Source: JANYCG01 sp031365665
GTDB taxonomy: Bacteria > Pseudomonadota > Gammaproteobacteria > Burkholderiales > Burkholderiaceae_C
Assembly: GCA_031365665.1 (NCBI GenBank)
Contig: JANLYO010000048.1
Span: 1-57,042, forward strand
Length of the DNA: 57,042 nucleotides
Direction of reading: 5' to 3'
Part shown: piece after piece, positions 25,737-35,600 of the stretch
Layout of the letters: the number at the start of each line of letters is the position of its first letter
Position numbering within the stretch: the first letter of the stretch is position 1
Made by a program: the position numbers and the translations under genes
The notes under the pieces: model-generated
The model's input: the letters and a program-made list of their open reading frames with translations, nothing else
Databases searched by the model: none
Told to the model about the DNA's origin: nothing

Positions 25737-27494
25737 ATGTCCACACCCCTTCCACCTCAAGACGAGATGCAGCAGGCCCTGCGCAAGCTGCGCAATGCCT
25801 TCATCACCGTCGCCATCTTCAGCGGATTTTTAAACGTGCTGATGCTGGCGCCTTCGCTGTACATGTTGCAGGTGTACGACCGCGTGCTGGGCAGCCGCAA
25901 CGAGACGACGCTGTGGGTGCTGACGCTGCTGCTGATAGGCGTGTATGTCTTCATGGGTATGCTGGAGGCCATACGCACCTGGGTGCTGGTGCGAGTCGGT
26001 GCGCGTCTGGACGCCACGCTGAACGAGCGGGTGTTCAACGCCAGTTTTGAGCGCAGCCTGGCGCAGGCGGGCAGCAATGCTGCGCAGCCCATGCACGACC
26101 TGAACACGGTGCGCCAAACCCTCACCGGCAGCGCCTTGCTGACCCTGTTTGATGCGCCGTGGATGCCGGTTTACCTGCTGGTCATCTCGCTGTTTTCGAT
26201 AGAGCTGGGCGTGTTTGCATTGGTTGGCGGCTTGATTTTGGGCGCACTGGCGGTGGTCAACGAGAAAATTTCCAAACCCAAACTGGACGAAGCGCAAAAG
26301 TACAACGCCCAATCACAGCTAGCGCTGGCCAACCATTTGCGCAACGCCGAGGTGATTGAAGCCATGGGCATGTTGCCCGGCATCCGCCAGCGCTGGCACG
26401 GCCTGCACCAGAAGCAGATCCAGCTGCAGGCGGCGGCCAGCGACCAGGCCGCGGTGATGGGGGGCCTGACCAAGTTTGTGCGCATCACCATGCAGTCCCT
26501 GTCGCTGGGTTTTGGCGCCTTGCTGGTGCTCGATGGCCGCATGTCGCCGGGCAGCATGATTGCGGCCTCGGTGCTGGTAAGCCGCGCCCTGGCCCCGGTT
26601 GAAATGCTGGTGGGCAACTGGAAGCAGATCATCACCGGCCGCGCGGCTTACGCCCGGCTCAAGGAACTGTTGAAGGCCCACCCGGCACGGCAATACGGCA
26701 TGGCCTTGCCGGTGCCCACCGGCGCCATCCGTTTTGAAGGGGTCTCCACCGCAGCGCCGGGCAGCAAGCAGGCCATTTTGAAGAACCTGGGCTTTGCCAT
26801 TGCAGCGGGTGAATGTGTGGCCGTGATTGGCCCCAGCGGCTCCGGCAAGTCCACACTGGCGCGCCTGATGGTGGGCGTGTGGCCGGCCATGGCGGGCACC
26901 GTGCGGCTGGATGGCGCCGACCTCTACCGATGGAGCAAGGACGAGTTGGGCCCGCACCTGGGTTACCTGCCGCAAGACATCGAGCTGTTTGACGGCACGG
27001 TGGCCGAGAACATTGCACGGTTTGGCGAAGTCGATTCTGAACAGGTCATCCAGGCGGCGCAACGGGCAGGCATGCACGAGATCATCTTGCGTTTGCCCAA
27101 TGGTTATGACACGCCATTGGGTGTGGGCGGCAGCGCGCTCTCGGGCGGCCAGCGGCAGCGCATCGGCATTGCGAGGGCGCTGTATGGCGACCCGGTGCTG
27201 GTGGTGCTGGACGAGCCCAACTCCAACCTGGACGAACAGGGCGAACGCGCCTTGTCAGAGACGATTCGCGACCTCAACAGCCGTGGCAAAACCACGGTGC
27301 TGGTCACGCACCGCATGTCCGCCCTCAGCCACGTGAAGAAAATTCTGGTGCTGGGCGATGGCGCGCTGAAGGCCTATGGCCCGCGCGACGAAGTCATGGC
27401 CGCCATGCAGGGCAAACCCGCGCCTCCCGCGCCGGGGCCTGTGCCGCCTCAATCGCCACCGCCCCAGCGCCCATTGGGGATCACCCGTGTCTAG
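25737..27494 (+). CDS. Type I secretion ABC transporter (PrtD/HlyB type)
   Basis: 585 residues from ATG 25737 (MSTPLPPQDE); a TTG 69 nt upstream is in frame but unlikely. The membrane domain is N-terminal (FITVAIFSGFLNVLMLAPSL; LYMLQVYDRVLGSRNETTL) and lacks a C39 peptidase domain, as in PrtD exporters of RTX proteins. The ATPase domain has Walker A GPSGSGKST (about residue 365), signature LSGGQRQR (about 468), Walker B VVLDEPNSNLD and a switch His in VTHRMS. It drives export of the flanking RTX proteins. The end overlaps the HlyD start. Confidence 0.95.
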   Translation: MSTPLPPQDEMQQALRKLRNAFITVAIFSGFLNVLMLAPSLYMLQVYDRVLGSRNETTLWVLTLLLIGVYVFMGMLEAIRTWVLVRVGARLDATLNERVFNASFERSLAQAGSNAAQPMHDLNTVRQTLTGSALLTLFDAPWMPVYLLVISLFSIELGVFALVGGLILGALAVVNEKISKPKLDEAQKYNAQSQLALANHLRNAEVIEAMGMLPGIRQRWHGLHQKQIQLQAAASDQAAVMGGLTKFVRITMQSLSLGFGALLVLDGRMSPGSMIAASVLVSRALAPVEMLVGNWKQIITGRAAYARLKELLKAHPARQYGMALPVPTGAIRFEGVSTAAPGSKQAILKNLGFAIAAGECVAVIGPSGSGKSTLARLMVGVWPAMAGTVRLDGADLYRWSKDELGPHLGYLPQDIELFDGTVAENIARFGEVDSEQVIQAAQRAGMHEIILRLPNGYDTPLGVGGSALSGGQRQRIGIARALYGDPVLVVLDEPNSNLDEQGERALSETIRDLNSRGKTTVLVTHRMSALSHVKKILVLGDGALKAYGPRDEVMAAMQGKPAPPAPGPVPPQSPPPQRPLGITRV

Positions 27495-28809
27495 AGTCTC
27501 CACCGTGCCAAACAAGTTGGAAGTCGACCTGAACGATGCCCGCCCGCGCCGCTGGGGTTGGTGGCTGCTGGCCATCGGCTTTGGCGGATTCATCGCCTGG
27601 GCGCTGCTGGCGCCGCTGGACGCGGGCGTGTCGGCGCCGGGCTCGGTCGTCGTCACAGGCAACCGCAAGGCTGTGCAATCACTCGCGGCCGGCAAAATTG
27701 CCGAGCTGCTGGCCAAAGACGGTGACAACGTCAAGGCAGGCCAACTGCTGGTGCGGCTGGACAGCACACAAAGCCGCTCCCAGCTTGACATCACCAGAGG
27801 CCAGTGGCTCACCAGTTTGGCGACCGAGGCGCGCCTGCTGGCAGAACGCGCTGGCAAACCGGCACCTGATTTTTCGGCCATTCCATTGGCCGCCCAGACT
27901 GACCCGCGTGCCACGGCTGCGATCGCCAGCCAAACCCAGTTGCTTGCGGCACGCCGCCAGGCCCTGGCGCAGGAATTCGCCGCCATGCAGGAGAACATGC
28001 GCGGGCTGGAGTTTCAAATTCAAGGCACCGACGAATCGCGCCGCGCCAAGGAAGACCAGCTGAATCTCCTCGATGAGCTGATCAAAAACCAACGCAGCCT
28101 CGTCGATGAGGGATTTCTGCCACGCAACCGCCTGCTGGAGCAGCAGCGCGCCGCTGCCAGCATGGCCGGGGGCATTGCGGAAGACATCGGGGCGGCGGGC
28201 CGCAGCCGACAGGCCGTTGCCGAGGTGCGGGCCCGCATGATCAGCCGCCAGCAGGACTTGCGAAAAGAAGTTGAGACCCAGCTCGTGGATGTGCAGCGCG
28301 ATGCCGACGCGCAGAAAAGCCGGCTGCAGGCGCTTGAGTTTGATGTCGCCAATACCGAAATCCGCTCACCTGCTGCCGGTGTGGTGATGGGCGTGGCCGT
28401 GCACACGGTCGGCGGCGTGGTAGCCGCTGGCACACCCATGATGGAGGTCGTGCCCCAGGGTGAGGCCTTGCGCATTGAGGCGCAAATCGCGCCACACCTG
28501 ATCGACAAAGTCCGGGCTGGGCTGCCCGTGGACATTTTGTTCACCGCGTTCGACCAGGCCAATACCCCACGCGTGCCGGGCAGGCTGACCCAGGTCTCAG
28601 CCGACGTGTTGATCGAGCCCAAGCAAAACCAGCCCTACTTCAAGGCGACCGTGGAGGTGTCTGCGGAGGGCATGGCACGCATGAAGCGGTATGAGATCCG
28701 CGCAGGCATGCCTGTCGAAGTGTTTGTGCGGACGGGCGAACGCAGCGCGATGAGTTACTTTTTGAAGCCGTTGCAAGACCGCATGAAGCGCGCGCTCACA
28801 GAACCATGA
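27487..28809 (+). CDS. Type I secretion membrane-fusion protein (HlyD/PrtE type)
   Basis: 440 residues from GTG 27487, which overlaps the ABC gene by 8 nt and follows a GGGGA site; GTG 27505 is an alternative. A single N-terminal transmembrane helix (WWLLAIGFGGFIAWALLAPL) is followed by the biotinyl-lipoyl-like segment (GSVVVTGNRKAVQSLAAGKI), long coiled-coil helices (about 120-300) and the C-terminal half of the lipoyl/beta-barrel domain (IRSPAAGVVMGVAVHTVGG). It spans the periplasm between ABC and TolC components. Length is normal. Confidence 0.94.
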   Translation: MSRVSTVPNKLEVDLNDARPRRWGWWLLAIGFGGFIAWALLAPLDAGVSAPGSVVVTGNRKAVQSLAAGKIAELLAKDGDNVKAGQLLVRLDSTQSRSQLDITRGQWLTSLATEARLLAERAGKPAPDFSAIPLAAQTDPRATAAIASQTQLLAARRQALAQEFAAMQENMRGLEFQIQGTDESRRAKEDQLNLLDELIKNQRSLVDEGFLPRNRLLEQQRAAASMAGGIAEDIGAAGRSRQAVAEVRARMISRQQDLRKEVETQLVDVQRDADAQKSRLQALEFDVANTEIRSPAAGVVMGVAVHTVGGVVAAGTPMMEVVPQGEALRIEAQIAPHLIDKVRAGLPVDILFTAFDQANTPRVPGRLTQVSADVLIEPKQNQPYFKATVEVSAEGMARMKRYEIRAGMPVEVFVRTGERSAMSYFLKPLQDRMKRALTEP

Positions 28810-30182
28810 AGGCGTTGGGAAGTTGCCTTGGCTTATGGCTGCTGGCCGGCGCCTGCACATCGGCCGTCTGTGGCGAGCTGCAAAGGGCGTTTGAAGCCGC
28901 CCTGCAAAACGACCCTGGCTACCAGGCGGCGCGCGCCGAGCTCGCCTCCAGCCTGCAAAACCTGCCGATCGCCCGGGCGGGCCTGCGCCCTTCACTGAGC
29001 CTGAGCCTCTCAGACAACAAGGTGGAAGGCGCACGCACCATCGACAACCCGCCCTTTGCGCCAGTGTCGCAGGCCCTGGACTACCGCGCACCCACGCAAA
29101 GCCTGAACCTGCGCGCGCCCTTGTACAACCGCGAGGCGGCCAAAAAGATCGAACTGGCCCAGGCCCAGGAGGCTTACGCACTGGCGCTTCTGCGGGTGCG
29201 CCAAGCCGAGTTGGCCGACCGGCTGGCCAAGGCCTGGCTGGAAACCCTGCTCAGCGGCCATGTTTTAGCGGCTGCCCGCATCCAACTTGAGGCGGCCCAA
29301 ATCCAAAACAATGTCGTGGCGCGGCGTTTGTCGCTGGGCGAAGGCACGCGGCCAGAGGTGGCCGATGCTGCGGCTGCTTTGGAAGGCGCCAAGGTTCAAG
29401 TTGTGGAAGCACAATCCGCGCGCGACCTGGCCCTGCTGACGCTGCGCCAGATCAGCGGATATGAATCCAGCCTGCCCACGGCACCCATGCCCGCCGCACC
29501 TACTTTGCCCTCGCCCCTCCTCTCGTCAGACAAGCTGCCCAGCCTTTTGGCGCAGGCCGATGAAACCAATGCGACCCTGGCTGTGCGCCGGTTTGCGGTG
29601 CAGGCCGCCCAGGCGTCGGTGGAACGTGCCCGTTCGGGCCACTACCCGAGGCTGGACTTGGTCGCCAGCCTCACCAGGGCCAACAATGAATCCCTGAGCA
29701 CCCTCAACCAATCGACCAGCCAGCAATCACTTGGTTTGCAATTGAACGTGCCGCTTTACAGCGGCGGCGCAGTTTCAGCGGGCGTGGCCCAAGCCTTGGC
29801 CGACTTGGTCCGCGCTGAAAACGAGCTGGCCGCCGAGCAGCAAAACGTCGCCCGTGAGCTGACGCGTTTGTATTACCAGTCCAACACGGGCAGCGAAAAG
29901 CTGGCCGCACAACAAAAATCCTTGGACGCCGCCCAGCTCAACCTGGAGGCAGCGCAAAAAAGCCTGCCCCTGGGCTTTGGCACCCAACTGGAAGTCGCCC
30001 AGGCCCGGCGAAAACTTGCCCAGTCCACCCAAGAGCGGGTGCAAAGCGCGCAGGAGATCCTGCTGGCGCGCCTGCGCCTTGACTTGCGTACGGGCGAGGA
30101 CCCCGCCGAAGCGGTCGCGCGGCTTGAAAATGCGCTCGCCGCCAGCCCGTTGGCCGCACCAGCCACCTTCATGCAACCTTGA
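28806..30182 (+). CDS. TolC-family outer-membrane channel of the type I secretion system
   Basis: 458 residues with a signal peptide (LWLLAGACTSAVCG) and the duplicated TolC helical-barrel layout: AFEAALQNDPGYQAARAEL begins the first repeat and ANNESLSTLN...LGLQLNVPLYSGG the second. Ends with FMQP. The ATGA overlap with the HlyD gene makes a three-gene prtDEF-like operon. The Cys in GAC is not a clear lipobox. Confidence 0.94.
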   Translation: MKALGSCLGLWLLAGACTSAVCGELQRAFEAALQNDPGYQAARAELASSLQNLPIARAGLRPSLSLSLSDNKVEGARTIDNPPFAPVSQALDYRAPTQSLNLRAPLYNREAAKKIELAQAQEAYALALLRVRQAELADRLAKAWLETLLSGHVLAAARIQLEAAQIQNNVVARRLSLGEGTRPEVADAAAALEGAKVQVVEAQSARDLALLTLRQISGYESSLPTAPMPAAPTLPSPLLSSDKLPSLLAQADETNATLAVRRFAVQAAQASVERARSGHYPRLDLVASLTRANNESLSTLNQSTSQQSLGLQLNVPLYSGGAVSAGVAQALADLVRAENELAAEQQNVARELTRLYYQSNTGSEKLAAQQKSLDAAQLNLEAAQKSLPLGFGTQLEVAQARRKLAQSTQERVQSAQEILLARLRLDLRTGEDPAEAVARLENALAASPLAAPATFMQP

Positions 30183-31396
30183 TGCTTAAAAAATACCTCT
30201 TCATCCACCAAAACTTCCCTGGCCAATTTGTCCACGTGGCCGCCGAGCTGGCGCGCCTGGGCCATGAGGTGGTGGCACTGGGCATAAAAGGGCGGCCCGT
30301 GCCGGGGGTGAAATACCTGCGCTACCTGCCCAAGGCGCCCTCCAAAGTCTCCGAGGTCGAAGCCTCGATTGACTTCGAAACCAAAATCGTGCGCGGCACC
30401 GCCTGCGCGCAGGTGATGGCCAAGCTCAAAAAAGACGGCTTCGCACCGGATGTGATCGTGGCCCACCCCGGTTGGGGTGAGTCGCTGTTTTGCAAAGACG
30501 TGTGGCCCGCTTCCCGCCTAGTCATGTTTGCCGAGTTCTTTTACCGGGCGCAAGGCGCCGACTACCACTTCGACCCGGAGTTCACCACAGACACCCTGGC
30601 GGGCCGGGTTCGCTTGCGCATCAAAAACACCGTACACCTGCATGCCCTGCACGCCGCAGACGCCATTTATTCACCCACCCAGTGGCAAAAAAGCCAGCTG
30701 CCTGCCGAATACCGGCCCAAAACCCAGGTCATTTTTGATGGCATTGACACCGACGTCGTCAAGCCCGAAGCCAACGCCTTCATCCACCTCAAGCGCGAAA
30801 ACCTCAAACTCACGGTGAATGATGAAGTCATCACCTTCGTCAACCGCAATCTGGAGCCCTACCGAGGGTTTCACGTCTTCATGCGCGCCCTGCCCGCCAT
30901 CTTGAAGGCCCGCCCCAATGCACACGTGCTTCTGGTGGGGCGCGACGAGGTCAGTTACGGCAGCATGCCCCAAAAAGGCAAAAACTGGCGCGAAGTCATG
31001 ATGACCGAGGTGGGCAGCCAATTGCCCATGGAGCGCGTCCACTTCGTCGGTGGCTTGGAATACAAAGACTACCTGCGGGTGATGCAGATCTCAAGCTGCC
31101 ATGTCTACCTGACCTACCCGTTTGTGCTCTCCTGGAGCTGCCTGGAAGCGATGAGCTGCGCCAAGGTGGTGGTGGCCAGCGCCACGCCCCCAGTCCAAGA
31201 AGTGATCGAGCATGGCAAAACCGGCCTTTTATTTGACTTTTTTGATGTGGCGGGCTTGAGCCAGCAGGTCATCCGCGTGCTGGAAAACCCTCAATCCGTG
31301 GCCCACCTCGGCCAGGCCGCACGCCAGCTCGTCATCAGCCGGTATGACCTGAAAACCCGCTGTTTGCCAGAATTGTTGAAGTTGATTGCAAATTAG
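30182..31396 (+). CDS. GT4-family glycosyltransferase linked to the type I secretion operon
   Basis: 404 residues from ATG 30182, overlapping the TolC stop (TGATG). The N-terminus FIHQNFPGQFVHVAAELARL is typical of a GT4 subgroup with a large acceptor domain. The donor domain has NRNLEPYRGFHVFMRALP, VGRDEVSYGS and SWSCLEAMSCAKVVVASATP. A glycosyltransferase directly in the exporter operon hints that it modifies an exported RTX protein or builds a surface glycan that anchors it; this is inference. A diverged copy of its last codons lies at 32261-32310. Confidence 0.87.
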   Translation: MLKKYLFIHQNFPGQFVHVAAELARLGHEVVALGIKGRPVPGVKYLRYLPKAPSKVSEVEASIDFETKIVRGTACAQVMAKLKKDGFAPDVIVAHPGWGESLFCKDVWPASRLVMFAEFFYRAQGADYHFDPEFTTDTLAGRVRLRIKNTVHLHALHAADAIYSPTQWQKSQLPAEYRPKTQVIFDGIDTDVVKPEANAFIHLKRENLKLTVNDEVITFVNRNLEPYRGFHVFMRALPAILKARPNAHVLLVGRDEVSYGSMPQKGKNWREVMMTEVGSQLPMERVHFVGGLEYKDYLRVMQISSCHVYLTYPFVLSWSCLEAMSCAKVVVASATPPVQEVIEHGKTGLLFDFFDVAGLSQQVIRVLENPQSVAHLGQAARQLVISRYDLKTRCLPELLKLIAN

Positions 31397-31410
31397 AGAC
31401 AATCGCGGCC

Positions 31411-31827
31411 ATGACCATCCCATCCACGGTGCTGGCTGCAAACGGGCCCGTCGTCACGCAAATTTTGACTGGTTTTCCACACACTATTGCCATTTACGCA
31501 TTTGGCAGCCAAGTGCAGGCAAGCGCAAACTCAAGCAGCGACCTGGATTTGGCAGTGTTGGTGCCAGCCTATGCCGAACCGCAAAAATTGTGGGCTTTAA
31601 GTGGCGCACTGGCCGATATTGCCGGTTGCGCAGTGGACTTGCTGGACCTGCGGGCCGCGTCCACCGTCATGCAATACCAGGTGATCACCGCCGGGCGGCT
31701 TTTATGGTCCAGCGGCGTCAGCGCAGGCCTTTTTGAAGCGTTTGTCCTGAGTGAAAAAACCGATCTGGATACCGCCCGCGCTGGCTTGCTCGAAGACATC
31801 CGTCGCGACGGGAGGGTTTATGGCTGA
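31411..31827 (+). CDS. mntA: MntA-family nucleotidyltransferase antitoxin (type VII TA)
   Basis: 138 residues with the minimal nucleotidyltransferase motif GSQVQASANSSSDLDLAVL (GS-x10-DxD). MntA antitoxins AMPylate the partner HepT on its Tyr. It starts 14 bp after the glycosyltransferase and overlaps hepT by 8 nt. Confidence 0.92.
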   Translation: MTIPSTVLAANGPVVTQILTGFPHTIAIYAFGSQVQASANSSSDLDLAVLVPAYAEPQKLWALSGALADIAGCAVDLLDLRAASTVMQYQVITAGRLLWSSGVSAGLFEAFVLSEKTDLDTARAGLLEDIRRDGRVYG

Positions 31828-32233
31828 TGACGTGCTGCTCAACAAAGCCGCAATCATTGAACGCTGCGTCGCCAGGGCCCGCGAAGAATACCAAAGCGAC
31901 CCGGCAAGTTTTGCAAGCAATTTCACCCGTCAGGATGCCGCCATCCTGAACATTCAGCGCGCCTGCGAAGCCGCAATGGACATGGGCCAGCATGTGGTGC
32001 GCAAAAACCGCCTGGGCCTGCCGCAGAGCGCCCGCGATGTTTTTGACTTGCTGGCACAACACGGCCATATCTCCGCCGCCCTGGCAACTTCGCTTAAAAA
32101 CATGGTCGGCTTCAGAAACATCGCCGTGCACGACTACCAAACCCTTCAATTGCCCATCACCATCAACATCATTACCGGGCATTTGGACGAATTTCTGGAA
32201 TTCAGCAAAACAATGGTTCAAGGCTCAGAGTGA
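31820..32233 (+). CDS. hepT: HepT-family RNase toxin (type VII TA, HEPN domain)
   Basis: 137 residues from ATG 31820. All-helical HEPN protein with the catalytic R-x4-6-H-x-Y motif as RNIAVHDY, where the Tyr is the MntA modification site. The active-site residues are intact, so it should be a working RNase toxin. The pair is wedged between the exporter operon and the giant RTX gene. Confidence 0.92.
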   Translation: MADDVLLNKAAIIERCVARAREEYQSDPASFASNFTRQDAAILNIQRACEAAMDMGQHVVRKNRLGLPQSARDVFDLLAQHGHISAALATSLKNMVGFRNIAVHDYQTLQLPITINIITGHLDEFLEFSKTMVQGSE

Positions 32234-32260
32234 ATAGGCGCCTGCCCTTACCCTGGCGTC

Positions 32261-32350
32261 GCCATCAGCTGGCATGACCTGAATGCCCGCTGTTTGCCAG
32301 CATTGCTGACGTGGGTTGGCACGCAATATTGCTATATATATTATAGCTAA
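32261..32350 (+). pseudogene. Remnant of a second glycosyltransferase C-terminus
   Basis: The reading AISWHDLNARCLPALLTWV matches VISRYDLKTRCLPELLKLI at the end of the gene at 30182-31396 (about 31331-31387), with clear nucleotide similarity 930 bp apart in direct orientation. It ends in an AT-rich stop. It implies a former tandem glycosyltransferase gene, with mntA-hepT now standing where its body was. Confidence 0.8.
32331..32347. repeat. Short AT-rich palindrome (GCTATA...TATAGC)
   Basis: GCTATA-TATAT-TATAGC in the leader region of the giant RTX gene. Same family as 9060, 23305 and 25701. Confidence 0.5.
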
Positions 32351-32604
32351 TTGCTCTTATAATACGTGGCCTGAAGCCGATTATTCTATAAATATTGCGG
32401 GCAAATGGGTATTTTTCCCAATAATTAACAAGCATGTTAATTATAACGTCTTTGTATCAACATCCGCCACGGATCGCACCCCCCATTTTGGGGATGCAAT
32501 TTACAAATTCTCGTGGTATAAATAGTTTGGAGAATTACAACTTGATACATCGCCGCGCCGCCGGGCATCTACAGGGCCGCGATACATAGATTGGGGATAT
32601 TGAC
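32351..32604 (+). promoter_or_regulatory. AT-rich leader of the giant RTX gene
   Basis: About 250 bp, A/T-rich to about 32540, with the palindrome at 32421-32444 and a possible -10 box TATAAA (about 32517-32522) but no good -35 box at standard spacing. A GGGGATATTGAC run just before ATG 32605 can serve as ribosome site. The long leader fits a regulated promoter; no other gene is evident. Confidence 0.45.
32421..32444. promoter_or_regulatory. Perfect 10-bp inverted repeat upstream of the giant RTX gene
   Basis: ATAATTAACA, loop AGCA, TGTTAATTAT. Core TTAACA-N4-TGTTAA at 32425-32440. Lacks the T-run of a terminator and lies about 160 bp before the start codon, so an operator is more likely than a hairpin terminator. 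Confidence 0.6.
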
Positions 32605-35600
32605 ATGGCAACGATCACTGGCACCACTGGCAACGACACCCTGACCGGGTTTGCGGGCAACGACACCTTCGTCATCAACGTCACGATGCTCAACGGCGTG
32701 GTCACAGCCGCCGAGGGCTTTGACACCCTGGTCAACAACGATGGCACGGGTGCCGGGTTTGACGTGCTCAACCTCAACGGGCTGTCGAGCAACAACCTCT
32801 ATGGCCAGCGCGTTGGCAATGATTTGCAGCTGAATTTCCAGGCCAACAGCCAATGGGGCAGCGAAGGCCCCTCCGTCGCCGGCGTCGGCGGTGTCACGCT
32901 GAAAGATTTTTTCACGGCCAATGCTGGCAATCAGGTAGACCGCATTCAGTTCAGCGACGGCTACTTCACCGTCAATTCGGTAAGCACTTACCTGCGGCTT
33001 GACCGGTTCGATCTGGGCAACGTCCAGTTGGACTCCTTTTACGTCAGCATCTCCGGCAATGACACGATGATTGGGTCGGGCCTGAATGAGACCTTCAACC
33101 CTGGCGACGGCAACGACTCGGTAGACGGCGGCAGCGGCTTTGACGAGGTGAACTACCGCTGGGGCAGTGTCGCCAATGGCATCACCGTCAACATGGCGCT
33201 GGGCAGCGGCCAGGTGACCAATGACGGCAATGGCGGTGTGGACACCCTGGTCAACATTGACCGCATCTCCGGCACCGCGCTGAACGACACCATGACGGGC
33301 GGCGCCAGCCTTTTGGACCTTTTTGGCGGCGCGGGCAATGATTCCTTGACCGGCGGCTCCGGCCAGACGCAGCTTCAGGGTGGCAGCGGCAATGACACCC
33401 TGACGGGTGGCAGCGGTTTTGCCTACGCCGTTTTCTGGGACGCGCAAGAGGGCGTCACGGCCAGCCTGCTCACCAACAGTTCATTTGCGCCAAGCTTGGG
33501 CACCGACGCCTTTGTGGGTATCGATGGCATCAACGGCAGCAACTTTAACGACAACCTGACGGGCGACAACTTCGGCAACAACTGGCTTTACGGCGGCGGC
33601 GGCAACGACTCCCTGTTTGGACTGGATGGGAACGACTCTCTATTCGGCCAGGACGGCAACGACAGCCTGGACGGCGGCAACGGCGGCGACAGCCTGTATG
33701 GTGATGCGGGCAATGACACCCTGAACGGTGGTGTCGGCATCTTCACTGACACGCTGTATGGCGGCAATGACAACGACAGCCTCGATGGCGGCGAAGGCGG
33801 CGACAGCCTGTTTGGCGAAGCTGGCAACGACACGCTGATCGGTGGCATTGGTGTGTTCAATGACACGCTCGACGGCGGTACTGGCAACGACAGCCTGCTG
33901 GGCCAGGACGGCAACGACACGCTGATCGGCGGCGACGGCGTTGACACCCTGGATGGCGGCATTGGCAACGACAGCCTGGACGGCGGCATTGGCAACGACA
34001 GCTTGCTGGGCCAGGACGGCTTCGACACTTTGATGGGCGGTGACGGTGTTGACAGCCTGTACGGCGGCAACAACGACGACCGCCTGGTGGGCGGGCTTGG
34101 CAACGAGGCCATCATTGACGGAGGGGCCGGTTATGACACCTTGGCGTATGACGCTTACCTCACGTTTGTCGCCGGCGGCGGCTACATCTTCAACTATTCG
34201 TTCCAGGGCGCCAACGGTTACAGCAACGTGTCGGTGCAGTCACGCGGCAACAACCCGGCCACCTTTGAGCAGGATTTTGGCGTCATCGGCGTCGAGCAAC
34301 TCAATGCCACCGGTGGCGACGATGTCATGCGCGACCTGGGCGACAACCGCGAGTTCAATTTCGCACCGGGGCGCGGCAATGACGTGGTCGTGGGCAGCCC
34401 GTTTGACGGCTACAACGACCTGGCCTTCTACAACGAGCTGGGTGCCGGTTTCCACATCGAACTGGATCTAGACCCGCTGCAGTTCAACAAATACCAGATT
34501 GGCGGTTTCTATGGCAACTTGGCCGTTGTCAGCGGCAACACCATCGCCACCGGCGGTGCCATCACTGAGGTGGACTGGCTACAGGGCATCCAGAGCATTT
34601 TTGCCACCAGCGGCAACGACATTCTTTTGGGGTCCAACAAAAACGGTGTGGAGTTCTTCCAGGGGAGGGGCGGCAATGACACCATAGATGGGCGTGGCGG
34701 TGTCGACATCGTCGACTATAACAACGCCAACCAGGGCCGTGGCGTCAACATCACTCTGGCCGCTGTAGGCGTTGACACCATCGTCACAGACGACGGCTCG
34801 GCGGTCACCAGCCTGGTAGGCGTGGACGGCATCGACACGCTGCGTAACATTGAAAACATCTACGGCAGCCAGTACAACGACACCCTCACTGGCAACGGAG
34901 CCGACAACAACCTGCGCGGGCGCGCGGGCAACGACACCATCGACGGCGGCGCCGGGTTAGACATTGCCAACTACCGTACGGCCGGCTCCGCACTCACCAT
35001 CACGCTGCTGGACGGCATCACCACCGGCGTGCTGGACGGCCAGGGCGGCACAGACCAGCTGAGCAACATCGAAGGCCTGCGTGGCGGCGCCTTCAATGAT
35101 GCGCTCACCGGCAACAGCGTGGCCAACAAGCTCGAAGGGGATGACGGCGACGACACCCTGACCGGTGGCCTTGGCAACGACACGCTGGACGGCCAAAACG
35201 GCTTTGACTCCGCTTACTACAACAACCTGACAGACGTGAACGGCTACAACCTGGTTCTCAACAATGCCACCAGCACGTTGGCCGTTACCGGCAAGGGCGG
35301 CAACAGTGGCTACACCGAAACCGACACGCTGTATTCCATCGACTTGATCGGCGGCACCGCCTTCAACGACACGATGACCGACGCCGTGGCGGGCCACAAC
35401 ACCTATTTCGGCGGCTACCTCGGCAATGACACCATCACCGGCAACGCTGCCGACTACGACTTTGCTGTGTACAGCGAACGCGATGGCCAGCACCATGTCA
35501 ACGCCAACCTTGGCACAGGCGTGGTCACCCTCACGCACGACACCATCGCCGGAACAATCGAAACCGACACCCTGGTCAATATCCGCGGCATCTGGGGCAG

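Noticed and set aside
32532..32590. Possible leader peptide (TTG start after GGAG) before the giant RTX gene
   Set aside because: Only 15 codons, non-ATG start and no attenuator-like hairpins; chance is more likely.
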